DNA from: Biomphalaria glabrata
Taxonomy: Eukaryota > Mollusca > Gastropoda > Planorbidae
Direction: 5' to 3'
Assembly: GCF_947242115.1 (NCBI RefSeq)
Contig: NC_074711.1
Span: forward strand, 55,264,963 to 55,328,962
DNA length: 64,000 bases
In this document: piece after piece, positions 34,801 to 45,657 of the stretch
Layout: each line of letters starts with the position of its first letter
Numbering within the stretch: the stretch's first letter is position 1
Program-made: the position numbers and the translations under genes
Notes under the pieces: generated by a model
Told to the model about the DNA's origin: nothing
The model's database searches: none
Seen by the model: only the letters and a program-made list of their open reading frames with translations

Positions 34801-34822
34801 AAATTGGGATGAAGACTTATAA
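20155..34822 (+). CDS. SMARCAL1: SMARCAL1-type annealing helicase (complete, 16 coding exons, 820 aa)
   Basis: Exons: 20155-20704, 20843-20893, 21186-21363, 23334-23484, 23772-23927, 24345-24410, 24597-24734, 24856-24935, 25054-25180, 25462-25532, 25881-25980, 26552-26740, 29218-29318, 29421-29508, 29683-29797, 34521-34822 (2463 nt). All are GT-AG with phase kept. Domains: RPA-binding motif at residues ~6-29 ([17 protein letters not shown]); one HARP domain ~150-215, where vertebrates have two; SNF2 ATPase with Walker A DDMGLGKT (273-280), motif II DECH (363-366; vertebrates DESH) and SGTPA (393-397); helicase C lobe with [10 protein letters not shown] (624-633). It is an ATP-driven strand-annealing enzyme that remodels stalled replication forks in the nucleus with RPA. 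The RPA motif and HARP separate it from ZRANB3. The C-terminal tail carries a PIP-box-like QTSLTSFF (755-762). Transposons fill introns 3, 12 and 15. Human length is 954 aa. Confidence 0.95.
21467..22089. mobile_element. hAT-type MITE, 623 bp
   Basis: Ends CACTGATGCCCAA and (inward) CAGTGATGCCTAAAATACGG, flanked by ATCTATAA and ATTTATAA (7 of 8 identical), the 8-bp hAT target duplication. The right end carries the GGGCCGGATCTGGCCCG motif seen in hAT elements of many animals. It is in SMARCAL1 intron 3 and carries no transposase. Confidence 0.8.
22150..22300 (+). repeat. Interspersed repeat family R, copy 2
   Basis: AAAGCTTATATATCAATTC, TCTTGTACAGG, CCACAATTATTCATTTTCG and ATGACAACACAAGAATCAAT, in the order seen in other R copies. 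In SMARCAL1 intron 3. Confidence 0.5.
27455..29010 (-). mobile_element. LINE family B (Jockey/CR1-like), 5'-truncated copy B1
   Basis: Minus-strand reverse transcriptase: [20 protein letters not shown], then [50 protein letters not shown] and the catalytic box FADD (in LFADDCIIY), continuing to the C-terminal part and the family 3' end. Frameshifts break it, including around a G-run near 28835 and near 28085. It is inserted in SMARCAL1 intron 12, antisense to the gene. Fragments of the same family are at 13833, 19373 and 55240. Confidence 0.9.
29015..29152. mobile_element. hAT-type element end fragment
   Basis: Ends in GAGGTTGGCCATCACTGG; read inward this is CAGTGATGGCCAACCTC, a common hAT terminus. 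Its other end is not seen and the LINE B1 copy abuts it. Confidence 0.4.
29906..33112 (-). mobile_element. LINE family A (CR1/L2/Rex1-like), near full-length copy A1
   Basis: Minus strand, 5' to 3': a 5' region with ATGGCG motifs; an apurinic-like endonuclease ([32 protein letters not shown]); a reverse transcriptase ([64 protein letters not shown]); a C-terminal part; then AATAAAGATTATTATT as the microsatellite-like 3' end. Several frameshifts and stops break it. It is nearly identical to copy A2 at 45658-48392, so insertion was fairly recent. It lies antisense in SMARCAL1 intron 15. The clade assignment rests on RT motifs only. Confidence 0.85.
33625..34234. mobile_element. piggyBac-like non-autonomous element, ~610 bp
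   Basis: Left end TTAACTCTTTCAGTGCGAAT; right end read inward TGAACTCTTTCAGTGTGGCA. The right TTAA is changed to TTCA. A short internal duplication (CTGAGAATAACCCCACACT / CTGAGAGTAATGCCACACT) precedes the right end. The termini resemble those of the elements at 953 and 2019. In SMARCAL1 intron 15. Confidence 0.6.
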
Positions 34823-34938
34823 AAGCTTTGTTTTGATTAAGCTGTTTGATTCAAATTTAAGGGTTGGGATTCAAGGAGTTCCTTGTTTACTGTTGGAAAA
34901 TCCTTTCTATATTCTAAAATGGACTGTACTTTTTCTAT

Positions 34939-34944
34939 AATAAA
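34939..34944 (+). terminator. Candidate polyadenylation signal of SMARCAL1
   Basis: AATAAA 117 bases after the stop codon; another lies at 35174-35179. Confidence 0.45.
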
Positions 34945-35349
34945 CAATGACTGACATTGATTACAAAACCAATCATTAACAATTAATCCATTGATCATTA
35001 AAATTTGAATAATTCTCTCATAGTTCATTATGGTTATGAAGTATAAATGTACATACTCCGACTGACTAATAGTTTCAAATGACCAAAAAGTGCTTTCATT
35101 TGTTACAATGCTGATATAATTCCTTCTTGTTGATGTCCAAATGTGTTCATGACGATAAACTTGTGGTATGTAAAATAAATTGCTGATATATGGTAGTGCT
35201 AACTAATAGATCTGATGCTTTTACTTATTTGTTTATATCAGACAAGGATTTAAAACTTTAAATCAAAATATTGTCTCAGTTTTTAGATGTCTTTATTTTT
35301 TTTTCTCTGAAATGAATACATTTACAAAACAAGAATTATTTACTACTGA

Positions 35350-35510
35350 TCTTTGAAGATGAATGCCTGGTCATATGGTGTGCACTTCCATCTGCCATTA
35401 TGATAATCCAGAGTTTGAACCCTGACCACTGCTATCCCCTGCCATCCTAAGTTTGACCTGTGAGGTAAAAAAAAATGTAAAAAAACTTCATTCCTGAAGA
35501 AACATAACAC
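35350..35510 (+). repeat. tRNA-derived SINE, family S2 copy d (diverged)
   Basis: B-box-like GAGTTTGAACCCTGACC, then CTATCCCCTGCCATCC and TCATTCCTGAAGAAACAT, in the order of the other S2 copies but with many changes. Confidence 0.5.
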
Positions 35511-35601
35511 TTTTTTTTTTTTTTTCAGAAATACGTTGCAAAGAATACATGTTGTAAAACATAAATATACATGCATTTGTTGTTGTTTTTTTTTAAAAAA
35601 A

Positions 35602-35835
35602 AAGCTTATATCAACTCACTCTGTCTGCCGTTTGTACAAGTTTTTTCTCCCGCACCCTATCTCCGATTAAGCTGAAATGAATCAATTTTTAAAAATTAAC
35701 TAATTAGTTAATTAACTACTGGTAATTAATTATTGAGTTTGGTATATTGAACAAGGGAAAGAATGGTACTTGACAGATGCGTGGGTATAAGCTGAATAAG
35801 TCCCTTGAGGGCTTCGCTCTGAGTGAAAATTTTTC
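35602..35835 (+). repeat. Interspersed repeat family R, copy 3
   Basis: AAGCTTATATCAACTCACTC, TTTCTCCCGCACCC, CTCCGATTAAGCTGAAATG, a TTAATTAA-rich middle, then AAGCTGAATAAGTCCCTTGA. This is the most complete R copy. Confidence 0.55.
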
Positions 35836-36369
35836 TTTTATGCATTTAAAAACAATCGTGTAAACATTCACCAAGATGCCCCCTTCTTCCCTCCCCCTTT
35901 CCTAACTGGTCCAGAGAAGTGATAGGATCATAGTGCATTGACAAAGCTAAAAGCTAAACAAAAACAAATGGTAAAAATATTTTTAATTGCACAGTTTTAT
36001 TATGTCCTTGGTTGGGCATAGGCTATATATAATCGATCCAAACTTAGTATAAGCTTTGTTTTTAAAAAGTGTTTTTTTTTAGGTATTTCTTGTTTTAACT
36101 TCTAATTAATCCTTGAATAACTTTTTAAAAATGTATATGCTGTAAAAAATCTATAAAAGAAAGAAAAAAAACTGTAATATATAGAATAATGTTGTTAGTC
36201 AATAAATGTTGTTAAACAAAATCAGTAACTATGTGATTTTTGGCAGTTACATTTATCCAAACATTTTTTGACTGCTGCATGAGACATAAAAAAAGAAATA
36301 AAATTCTGTGTACGACTAAGATTTAAAAAAACGTTCATTTTGTTGCCTACCACTTTGGCATGAAAACAT

Positions 36370-37150
36370 TGAACACAATACTTTGTTCTTCTTCTTTCTT
36401 CTCACTTGTATGTTGGAGGGTTCAGACCCGTAACCCTTTACTTCTGCAATGAATTGCAGCAGTGGCTTTCAGAAATCGCAGCTCTACGTTAACTTTTTGT
36501 TCTATATATACGGCCAGTCCTTTGTTCGGGCCAAACGATAGAGTATGCAGCTTTTAAAGACCATGGTCGGCAATCTCTTGTGATGCTCTACATGAGCTTG
36601 TAATAGGCAAAAGTGTTTTTCTTGAAATTTGAGCGAGAGTCTGTCCATTTCTCGTTTCTTTTACTCTCTAGTTTGTTTTCGTTTAGAGACGGATTTTGGA
36701 GTGTTAAGTCATGCTCCTATCTTTGGCCAATATGTCTGCTTTCTCATTGGCCTTCTATTTCAATGTGGCCTGGGATCCATTGGCGGACAGTTTCCTTGCA
36801 GTTGTTGTTGAGGTTTACAAAAGCTGTTCTGTGCTGTTTTATATAGGAAGCATCATAGTTTTGCAGGACTGGCGTCAGGATGATAATCCGGCTGTTCCAC
36901 TTGCTTGATAGTTAATTAACGTGGAAGCTGCTAGCTCTGGTGTTCCTCTTTCTGCTCTGTGGCTGTCCGAGAAATCACCAGTTGCGATTTAATTTTCTTG
37001 TCTTTTTTGTTTTCATTTGAGCCATTCAATTAGTATTCCAGCTCCTCTGTTTGTGTTATATTCTTGAGCTGATCTGTCTGTGTAAACCCTGGCCCATTGG
37101 TTGTTGTGGTATTATGTATTTAGAAAAGAGTTCACTAATTTCTTGAGCTC
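36370..37150 (-). pseudogene. LINE fragment with RNase H domain (I-type)
   Basis: The minus strand encodes WARVYTDRSAQEY and RGAGILIEWLK, as in the first strand of LINE RNase H domains (usual YTDGSA), and further on NEKADILAK, the terminal RNase H motif (GNEKADELAK). Stops interrupt it. RNase H-bearing LINEs are of the I group; the Nimb clade of that group was described from a planorbid snail, but I cannot assign the clade here. Confidence 0.6.
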
Positions 37151-37669
37151 TGTAAGATTGTGGACAGAATTTTTTTTTTTTTCGATTCTTAAAAAAATGC
37201 ACTTCTGGGTATAGTTATATTAACTAATGGATTGTTGTGAGAGATTGGGTAAATCGAATAAAAAGAAAAAACACTTAACTTATTTGCCTTTTTTTTTTTA
37301 ATCAAGCTTCTTGTAAAAAGATAACCAGAAATATTTAGCCCAGCAAAAAAAAAAATATTGTGCAATTTTGCTTCAATCTTGAATACAAACCTTAGGGTAA
37401 ATATGTCTATTGACTTGAGAACTACTTTCATTTATTTATTAAGATTTTTTGGTGTTCAAATTACAGAAGTTAGAAGTCTCAGTGTTAATATTCTGTGTTC
37501 CTTTACTTTTTGTATTAGTTTCAACCTTTCATTTATTCACATTTGAAACAATTCATCAATACTTGTACCCGGTAGGTCTGACATATTGATGCAAGAAGAT
37601 TTTTGTTTTCATAAATAAAAAAGATTCTGGGGGCCTTGTGTCTGTTTTTCTCAAAACTTTGTTGTTAGC

Positions 37670-38735
37670 CTTTATAGATGCGGCTTTGACTTGCTAGAGT
37701 TCTGTCCCTGGCTACGTCGGCAGCTTCTTGCCAGCAGGTGCCCACTGCTCTGAGGTCCTCCATGAATGTGTGACGCCAAGTTGCCATAGCAATGCACTTG
37801 AACAAGTATTTGATATGTACATCGTTAGTTCATTCTACAGTGAAAAGTTCATGTAAAGTTTGTTCTTCTGTATTCTCGTCAATAACATTTGGGATGTCAG
37901 TTCACTAGTTTTATATCTGGATCAACGTCACGCTATAGTTTCCAGATCAGGCATCTCTCGTCTCTGCATGTGGTCCCGTCTGAGGCATAGGCTACCAATC
38001 AGCTTACTTCAGGCCTGCTTGGCATCTCCTTTCAAATCTCTGCGCCATGTATTCCTCTTTCCTTGGGGGTTCCAGGTAAAGTCTTGCCTTGTAATATTGA
38101 ATGCAGGCTTGCGAAGAGTGTGATCTATCCATTTCCTGCGTCTCTGAAGGATATATTTACTTCAATGGGCTGCGGGTTTGTTCATTCGAGATCTTGTCTG
38201 TCCAACGAGAATCTTCCTGAGGCAGGTATGGATGAATACCTGGATTCTTTTCATGGTGGTGACGGTGGTACTCCAGGTCTCTGCTCCATAAAGAAGTTAT
38301 GGCTTAACGATTGTGTTAATGAGCTTGATCTTGGATAATGGGCTTTTCCCCAGATGTTCTTCAGCTGATGGAAGGCAGCTCGATCTTTACCAGTGCGTTT
38401 TTTTTTCATCTGCATCTGTTCCTCCATGATTGTCTAGGATACTGCCAAGATAGGTGAAACTTTCCACCTTTTCCTTTGACTGTAACGGTTGAAATGTTAA
38501 ACGCCTTGAACACCTTGCTCTTCCCCCTGTTAGTGGTAAAACCTATTCTAGCTGGATTGTCCTCAACGACGCCTATCTTTTCCTGCATCTGCTGCTGTGT
38601 GCGAGAGAGGAGCCAGATTTCCACGGTGTCCGCTGTATATCGTTCCGCTTCTGGTTTGTTGCTGTCTGCATGACCCAATTTATTGCTAGCAGAAACAAGA
38701 AAGTAGAGAGAGAGAGAGAGTTCATAGCCTTGTCT
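37670..38735 (-). pseudogene. Decayed LINE reverse transcriptase fragment
   Basis: The minus strand shows SRTQQQMQEKIGVVEDNPAR and NRGKSKVFKAFNIS, which match a reverse-transcriptase family common in molluscs and cnidarians (LLSHTQQQMQEKT, INRGKSKV). It is followed toward lower coordinates by remains of its C-terminal half. It has many stops and frameshifts. An (AG)n run lies at 38705-38720. Confidence 0.6.
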
Positions 38736-38759
38736 CACTCCTGTTTGGACTCACGCTTT

Positions 38760-39370
38760 AGATATAAAACTAAAAAGTATGAAATAAAGTATTTCTATAT
38801 AGTGTAGCCAGTGTAGAACATTTCATTTTGCTGGTAACGGATCGAACATCATTTTATGTTTATTTATTTATACGAAAAATAGATTTTAAACAAGAAAAAA
38901 ATACTTTAAAAAAGGTTATATGGAGTGTTATTGTATCAATTAATCATGGATCGGTCTTTAAATTTATAATAGATCTTGACTAATAACAATAAATCTGTGC
39001 GATTAGAAATATTTTACCCACTGTTTTTTGTTAAGCGCCATTTCATGCTTTTACCTTTCTCAATACTCTATGGTCATTTATCTGAACCAGTTGGGAGAAG
39101 GGGGGAGAAAGAAAGGGATATCTGGGTGACTTTACAGTAATGACTTTTTAAAAGGCATTGATTTTTTTTTTAAAAAGCGTAACGACCTGAATTCGAACTC
39201 ACGGCTCAAGCTATAATCACTCTGCTAGTGAGGCTATATGAAAGTAGAAGATTGTTTAGTTTTATAGTGTTTATTTCAAAATTAAAGCGGCGATTTATAA
39301 AGGGGACTGATCCGGCTTATAAAACCACTTAGTCAAGTGCGATTAACTATAGTTAATTAACTAATTGGTT
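38760..39370. other. Gene-free AT-rich stretch
   Basis: No coding sequence or recognised repeat was seen. Confidence 0.4.
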
Positions 39371-39373
39371 GTT

Positions 39374-40260
39374 TTTAGCGGCCCCCGAAAGGGGAAAAGA
39401 CGCTATTAGTTTTGTGTGGCCTGTCTGTCCGTCCCGTTTAGATCTCGTAAACTAGATAAGATAGTGAAAATTCGACATCATAATATTTTAGACCATTCAA
39501 AGTTCTGATGCAACGGCTACTTTTTTCTTTTCTGAAAGCGAAAAATCTAATTTTTTAAATCACTTACGCAAGCAAAGTTTTTTCATAAAAATACACCACT
39601 TTTACAACTATTCACTATTAATAGTAATAAACACTTGAGGCTCTTTATTAGGGGAGATAGATGTTTACCATGTTATTAACACATTTATGTAAACGGTTGT
39701 AGATTTTTTGTCAATTTTTTTTTTATATTTGTTTTGTTAAGTTATGTAAGTTCTGTTATACTAATACTATATTTACACACAAAAAAAAATGGGTTCAAAC
39801 CCTGCCCGCTGCCATCCCCCGTCGTCATGCGGGAGGTTTGGACTAGGAAGTAAACTATCTTCAACTCTGAAGGAACATCCGAAACATGTAAAACAAAACA
39901 AAAAAAAAAATATATATATTTAATTTTTTTTTTACGGAAATGTTTTATTCTTGAGGAATAAGAGATTGGCACATTACAAAACAATTAGATCAATTAGATA
40001 GTCATTATAAGACATCAATTAGGCCAGGTTCACATCTAACTTCACATTCACTTTCATCTATATCCTTTGGTCTGCTGGGGCACCACACAAGATCTGTTAA
40101 CCTTTTTTTCTTCATTATTTTCTGTCATTTGTCTTTGATAGAATTTCATTATGATAATATTGAAACATGCCTTTTTACCTGTCTGGGTAGACAACTTCGG
40201 GGGCCGATTTTCAGTTTATGTTTCCAGACAAACTGTCTTTGTAACCTTTGTTTATTATTG
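39374..40260 (+). mobile_element. Composite repeat family E, copy 2
   Basis: Same order of blocks as 11100-12118 but on the plus strand: AGCGGCCCCCGAAAGGGG at 39378, GATGCAACGGCTACTTTTTT near 39510, AGGCCAGGTTCACATCTAAC at 40022, TTCGGGGGCCGATTTTCAG near 40197. It is interrupted by a different SINE (S2b) and lacks the two SINEs that interrupt copy 1. Confidence 0.6.
39789..39905 (+). repeat. tRNA-derived SINE, family S2 copy b (3' part)
   Basis: B box GGGTTCAAACCC, then GCCATCCCCCGTCGTCATGC, GGTTTGGACTAGGAAGTAAA and GAAACATGTAAAAC. The A-box portion is missing. Confidence 0.75.
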
Positions 40261-40264
40261 ATTC

Positions 40265-40372
40265 CTGTGTTGTCAGGCAAGAGAAATAAATTTCAGCTTG
40301 ATCAGAGATTGAGTGTCGGAGAAATAAATTTTTACCAGACAGACAGAGTTAATTGATATAAGCTTGATAAAA
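40265..40372 (-). repeat. Interspersed repeat family R, copy 4
   Basis: Minus strand: AAGCTTATATCAATTAACTC, TTATTTCTCCGACACTCAAT, CTCTGATCAAGCTGAAATT. It follows directly on repeat E copy 2. Confidence 0.55.
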
Positions 40373-40379
40373 ATAACTA

Positions 40380-41570
40380 ATTAAAAGCCTAGAGCACTTC
40401 TCAGTGGTCCACTCGGCCCGTTAACAATTTGTTAGGCCTTTAGCTTCACTATTTAAAGTTTACACATTTTCAACGTTTCAGTATTTATAATTAGAATTAA
40501 ATATGTTTAGATAATTATAAATAATAGAATTTTTTTTTTATCTTGACCTCTGCTGTAGGCCTATACTCGTACGCATGTTGACAGTCAAGTAAGGTCTGGC
40601 TTAAAACTTTTTATCGTTCGTCCGACAGACTAAATCAGTTTGGGACACGGATATTTTTACCTGTGGCAGATTAGGGACGTCGTCTCTGCATCATTTGTTG
40701 GACGTGAACCGAGTGAGGGGTTTGACCTGTGTAAACAAACACGATAGTGCGGCCACAAGTAGGCCTTCACACACACATACACACTCCAGGGCAACCCTGT
40801 GTCACACAAGTGTGTATAGATCTCAGGAAGATCTTCATTTGACTATAATGTAGCCCGAATAAAAAATAAGCAACGTCCGTTTTTTTTTTAAATTCTATGT
40901 TGTATTATTGGTGGACTTTTAAAACAAATCCTGTGGTAAGTCCAAATAATTAGGTAGAGAGACTAGGTTGCATTCCGCTGCTCCGCTTTAATTTTTGTCT
41001 TCTAATGTCCACGTTTTCCGGGAACCCATCAAACAGAGTAGGCCTCTGTGCTCCTCCTTAACTACACAGTGGACAGGTATACAATGGTATTAAATTGTTA
41101 TTATCAATCAACTTTTACTCTCTCTCTCTCTCTCTCTCTGTATATACCTACGTAAATATTTGGGATGCAAATCTTGCCCTCATGTGGTAACAATGTGGTT
41201 CCAACTCTGGACCACATGACATGTAGTTGATATAGTGATGATGTAATGCAGCGCCCCCCCCCCCCCCCAAACACACTTAGATCTAACTAAATGTAATTCT
41301 TTTTTAAATTTCTTAGGCTTATTTGTATTTTAGATGCTCCCGTATAAAAACGCTACAGATCTAGTATCAGTTTTGTGTTGATGTCTGTCACGTAGGCATC
41401 TCAAAAAGTATATAGCGCTACTGATATCCGATTTTATCAACAGCTATTGGTCTATGAGAGCGAACCTTTTTTTCCCATTACTAACTCTATTTTTACCTAG
41501 CCTTCATAGGCCTACACGTTATTACAAACAAGATGTCACAGAGAACTTCATAGGATAGAAATAGCTAGAC
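40380..41570. other. Gene-free stretch with a (TC)n microsatellite
   Basis: No gene was recognised. (TC)n at about 41111-41140 and a C-run near 41255 are the only clear features. Confidence 0.4.
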
Positions 41571-43491
41571 CAGTGGCGTCAATAAGGGCGGGGGGTGCGG
41601 GCCGCACTGGGTGATACCCATCGGAGGGGGTGGGGGGGCACCGAAATAAAAAAAAAAAGCACTTTTGCAAAAGTAGACGACTATTTTTTTAAAGTGATTG
41701 TAGGTAGATACCAGAAGATGCCATGCACATTTAATTATTTTTTTAATTGCAAGCTGACAAGAGGGAGTGAGAAGGCGGATTTTTTGTAAGCTAAAAAAAA
41801 TGAATGGATTTGCATATTTGACTATTAATCCAGCAAATATAGCATTACTACCAATTTTTAAGAAATAAAATTATTAGACAAGATCAACTTCTAAATAGAA
41901 CCTTTTTTTTTTTGTTTTGAACGAGGTTAGTAATAAGATCGATTCTTGTGTGACATATCAACAACTGACTTAAAGTATTTTGCATGAACAAAACAGGCAC
42001 GCTACATGATGATAAAATGACAAAGACTAAGCCCATTCTAATCTTACATCTCTACTGCAACGTTTGTCAAACTTGGGGGATGACGACGTCCTACCAAAGG
42101 GGCGCGACTTCCTGGAAACAGGAATGGGGGCGAGAGAGGTCTATTTACTTTTCAGGGAACTAAAATGTAGTTTCAGTGTACGTTAATTACTTATCAATGA
42201 CCATGTTTTAAGAAATAAAATACTTCAATCAAGAGACATCGTTTCATCTTCTAAAAAAAAAAAGCCTTTTCAAAAGCATTTCGTTTTCCCCCTTGCGACA
42301 ATGTCGAGACACAACATGTGAAAAAAGATATTTCATTTCTTCTCTCCTTACAGAACGGTCCAAGTGTAGGCCTAGTGTAGCACTTTGGCGTGAAACAAAA
42401 CAAAGTCCTCGACAAGACGTCTATGAATGTCCCTCGCATAATAGTATTAGTTAGTGCTATCTCTTTCTTTATTAGAATGAATATTGACCCGTCTCACCTT
42501 TATTTTTTATAATAAAAACTCTTCTTAGTTGGTTATAACGTGTTAGAAAAAGTACATCGTAGAAAGGAAAAGGAATTTCTGAAGCTCAGAACTCAGGAAA
42601 ACACTTGGTGCCCCGCTGGATAAATTTAATTATTACCAGACTCTCTTGCTGGATAATGGAGAAACATACTGCTTCCAGTACTACCTCCAGAAAGAATGTT
42701 TCTTAGTATACAAAGCATTTAGTGTATGCGAAACACTTATCCCGATTTTAAAAGACGAACTAACTAGCTTTAATGTAAATTCCCGAATATAAATTTTGTT
42801 AAAAAAAAAAGTTAAATATATATGCAAAGAAAAACTGGGCAATTATGTTTGTGTAAGTTTCATTTCTTTTTTCATTTTATCCTTGAAACCCACTAAAGCG
42901 GGGAGGGGACAGCTGTTAAAAGTTTAAGAAACGAGCACTGCTTTACTGCCTAGAATGTCACTCATCTGTTGCACTCTTTTTTAAATAATTTTATTTGACC
43001 TACAATCTTTTTACTTGCAGAAATAGTGCATTGGAGTTTCTGAGGCTCAGAAATGTAGGAAAACGCTAGGCATCTGGGGCTCCGGTAGCTTGTGGTGCTT
43101 ACGCGGATCGATAGCTAATGCGGGCGACGAACGTACTTTTTTTTTGGGGGGGGGGTTGTTTTGTTTATTTAGGTGAAAGTCACTTTTAACATATTGAGAA
43201 ATACTAATATAATGTAAAAACAATTCAATAATGTCAAAAAGTCTTTAAAGCGAATTAAGGAATGCATGTTCAGTTTATATTAATCTAATTTTTAATATTT
43301 GCAATAAATGTTGATAAAATCAAATGTCATAACCAGGTGTTTAACAACCAATACATGTAGGTAATTAATGAATTATGGTACTTACTTATGTTTAACACAA
43401 ATAATTTTAAGGAAATATTTTGGGGAAAGTTTATTGGGGTGACACCCTGAGTTATTCGCAACGGGTGACACCGACTTTAGTGACGCCACTG
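41571..43491. mobile_element. Candidate DNA transposon remnant with CAGTGGCGTCA ends
   Basis: Left end CAGTGGCGTCAATAAGGGC; right end read inward CAGTGGCGTCACTAAAGTC. The matching 11-base termini suggest a hAT-like or related element. No clean target duplication was found. No transposase was recognised. Two related internal segments (TTTCTGAAGCTCAGAA near 42577, TTTCTGAGGCTCAGAAA near 43037) suggest an internal duplication. Confidence 0.5.
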
Positions 43492-44195
43492 CTGTAGATT
43501 GCTACATATTATAGATATAAGGTCTAGCAAACCTTTATTTACAGCACGTATTTATTTGAACTTCCTCCTTTCCCTACGGCAAAATAAGCTAACATGGATT
43601 TTTAAAACCACACGTGACTTGTTATATTGATGGTTTAAGACTGTGCCTTTAGCAAATTAAACTGTTGGCTGCATTACCGCTAGATCTTTATCGGGCTTAA
43701 TGGGAAGTTGTTTTTTTTTTACCGAAACCACTGCTATTGTTAGTGCTCTACATGTCTACGAGTAACGGTTTAGGAAGTGACGATGAATCAGGCTTTGTTG
43801 TAGCCACTTGTAGCCCCTAAATGCAAAAAAAGCGAGTGTGACAGTGTCGTTATTTTGTAAGTCGTGTGTGGTGTATTGACTGACGTGTGAGCTAGACGAG
43901 ATAATTTGATGTTATCTTGTCAGTAGTCAGTCTTTTTTAGTTTCGTATCTGTCAACAGGCCAAATATTTACAAAGTTAGTCACCCTGTTAAACACGATAT
44001 AGGCTACTTTGTTGGTCAATAGGCCTATAGACTTATCAGTGAAACGTTTTGTTTAAAGCTATAGATCAAGATCTACTCTATAAAGCCGCAGTACAAGCAT
44101 ACCACTGCAAACATGTAAAAAAAAAAATTGGGATGCTTATGCAACGAATGCAAGCTCAAAACCAATGTACTCGGGGTATTAAAAAAAAATACTAC
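43492..44195. other. Gene-free stretch
   Basis: No coding sequence or known repeat was seen. Confidence 0.4.
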
Positions 44196-44352
44196 TATTG
44201 GGTGGCTGCCCGTGAGACTGTCGTTTTGTTGTCTCGACGGTTCCGGGTTCATCCCTGCCCGAAGCCATCCTCCGTTGTCTTGCATGAGGTTGGACTAGGA
44301 TGTAATTATCTTCAATTCTGAAGGAACATCCGAAACATGTAAAACATTTTAC
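44196..44352 (+). repeat. tRNA-derived SINE, family S2 copy c
   Basis: A-box-like GGGTGGCTGCCCGTGAGACT, B-box-like GGGTTCATCCC, then GCCATCCTCCGTTGTCTTGC, GGTTGGACTAGGATGTAATT and GAACATCCGAAACATGTAAA. Confidence 0.7.
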
Positions 44353-44400
44353 AAACAAAAAATTTTAAAATAATAATGGCAACGTCTTCGATTCCAAAAA

Positions 44401-44732
44401 TTAAGGATGAGTGCAGTGTTTCACATGACTACGCGTATTCACGTATTCTGCGCCTTCAATAATGACTTTCCTTTGAGTTTCAAAAGTTTGTCCCGCAGCC
44501 TTTGTGAGAGCTCTCCAACTGTCTCTTTCAGGGGCCATCTGATGCCAACTACTTTCCTCTATGCCAATGAGGCCGAAATGGCGCCTGAGTTGATCTTCAT
44601 AGCGCTTACGGGGGCACCTCTGTCCTCCTTTAAGTCCGCCAAAGAAGATCGTCTTTGGCATGCGATCGTCTCCCATAGGAGATACGTGTCCAACCCAGTG
44701 CAGCTGTCGAATGGTAATTAGTGCTTCTATAC
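44401..44732 (-). pseudogene. LINE C-terminal fragment, split by the hAT at 44733-48962
   Basis: Minus-strand translation includes IRQLHWVGHVSPMGDDRMPK and KRYEDQLRRHF, the conserved tail of many LINE reverse transcriptases (LRWAGHVxRM...). Its upstream part resumes at 48963, where the minus strand reads LEVGVDSIEA, completing the usual segment before IRQL. The hAT insertion therefore cut this LINE remnant. Confidence 0.7.
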
Positions 44733-45657
44733 CAGTGGTTCCTAAACTTTTTTTTGTCTCGTAGGACCATTTCCATGTTTTCTGGTTTTTGGTAGACCCC
44801 CTGCTTAAATTATACAGGTACTGCATTTTTGCAAATTCACCAAACTCCATTGTTTAAAGTAATTTCTAACTGTAGTGAGTCGAAGAGTAAATAAGAAATT
44901 TAAAGCTAATTTGTAATTTATTTATTGATAAAATTTAAATTTATACCAATTAAAATAACAATTGATATGCACTACTGGAACCACCAAAAGACACTGAATA
45001 TGTGGGGTTTTTTTTTTGTTTTTTTTTATTGTTGTTGTTTTTTTTTGCAGGTTCATCATCCATTCCTACGGATATTATGTTTCATATAGGAATTTGCCGT
45101 TCTATGAAGTAGTTCTTACTTAAAACAATATATATTAATTAATTAATTTACCTTAAGTATCACTGTCTTTATATCTTCATCTTTCGCGTCTGGTTCAAAA
45201 CAGGAGAAGGGTAGAAGTAACTGGTGTATAAACCAGTAAGCTTTTGGAAGAAGGGACTCATTAACCTAGGGTAGCAATCCACCTAGCAGGGGGAAAACTG
45301 AATTGAAACCTCTGCTGCCTTGCAGATATACCCAAACATGGAAACTGTTTCGTGGGTCAACCCCGACGAAAAATAAGGAGCCTATGACCCTTTGGCAGTA
45401 TGCAGCACACAGCGCCACACCCTGTCAGAGCCTGTGAGGCCGCTGATCCCAAACTGTATATGTTGTTTGCAAAGAATTACACAATAAGCTTTTGTTATAA
45501 CTCAGACCACCGATGTGCCTACTCTACTGTATTGTTGGTTAAAGAAATGTGTTTAAAATAATATCAAATTTACGTTTGTGTAAAACAGTTTTTAAAACTA
45601 CTTTAACAACTGGTAAAAATCAATGTTTTATCTAGAATCTAGAGTGTTTTCCGTATT

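Noticed and set aside
36613-38340. Several plus-strand open frames of 60-91 codons
   Set aside because: They are antisense shadows of decayed LINE fragments on the minus strand.
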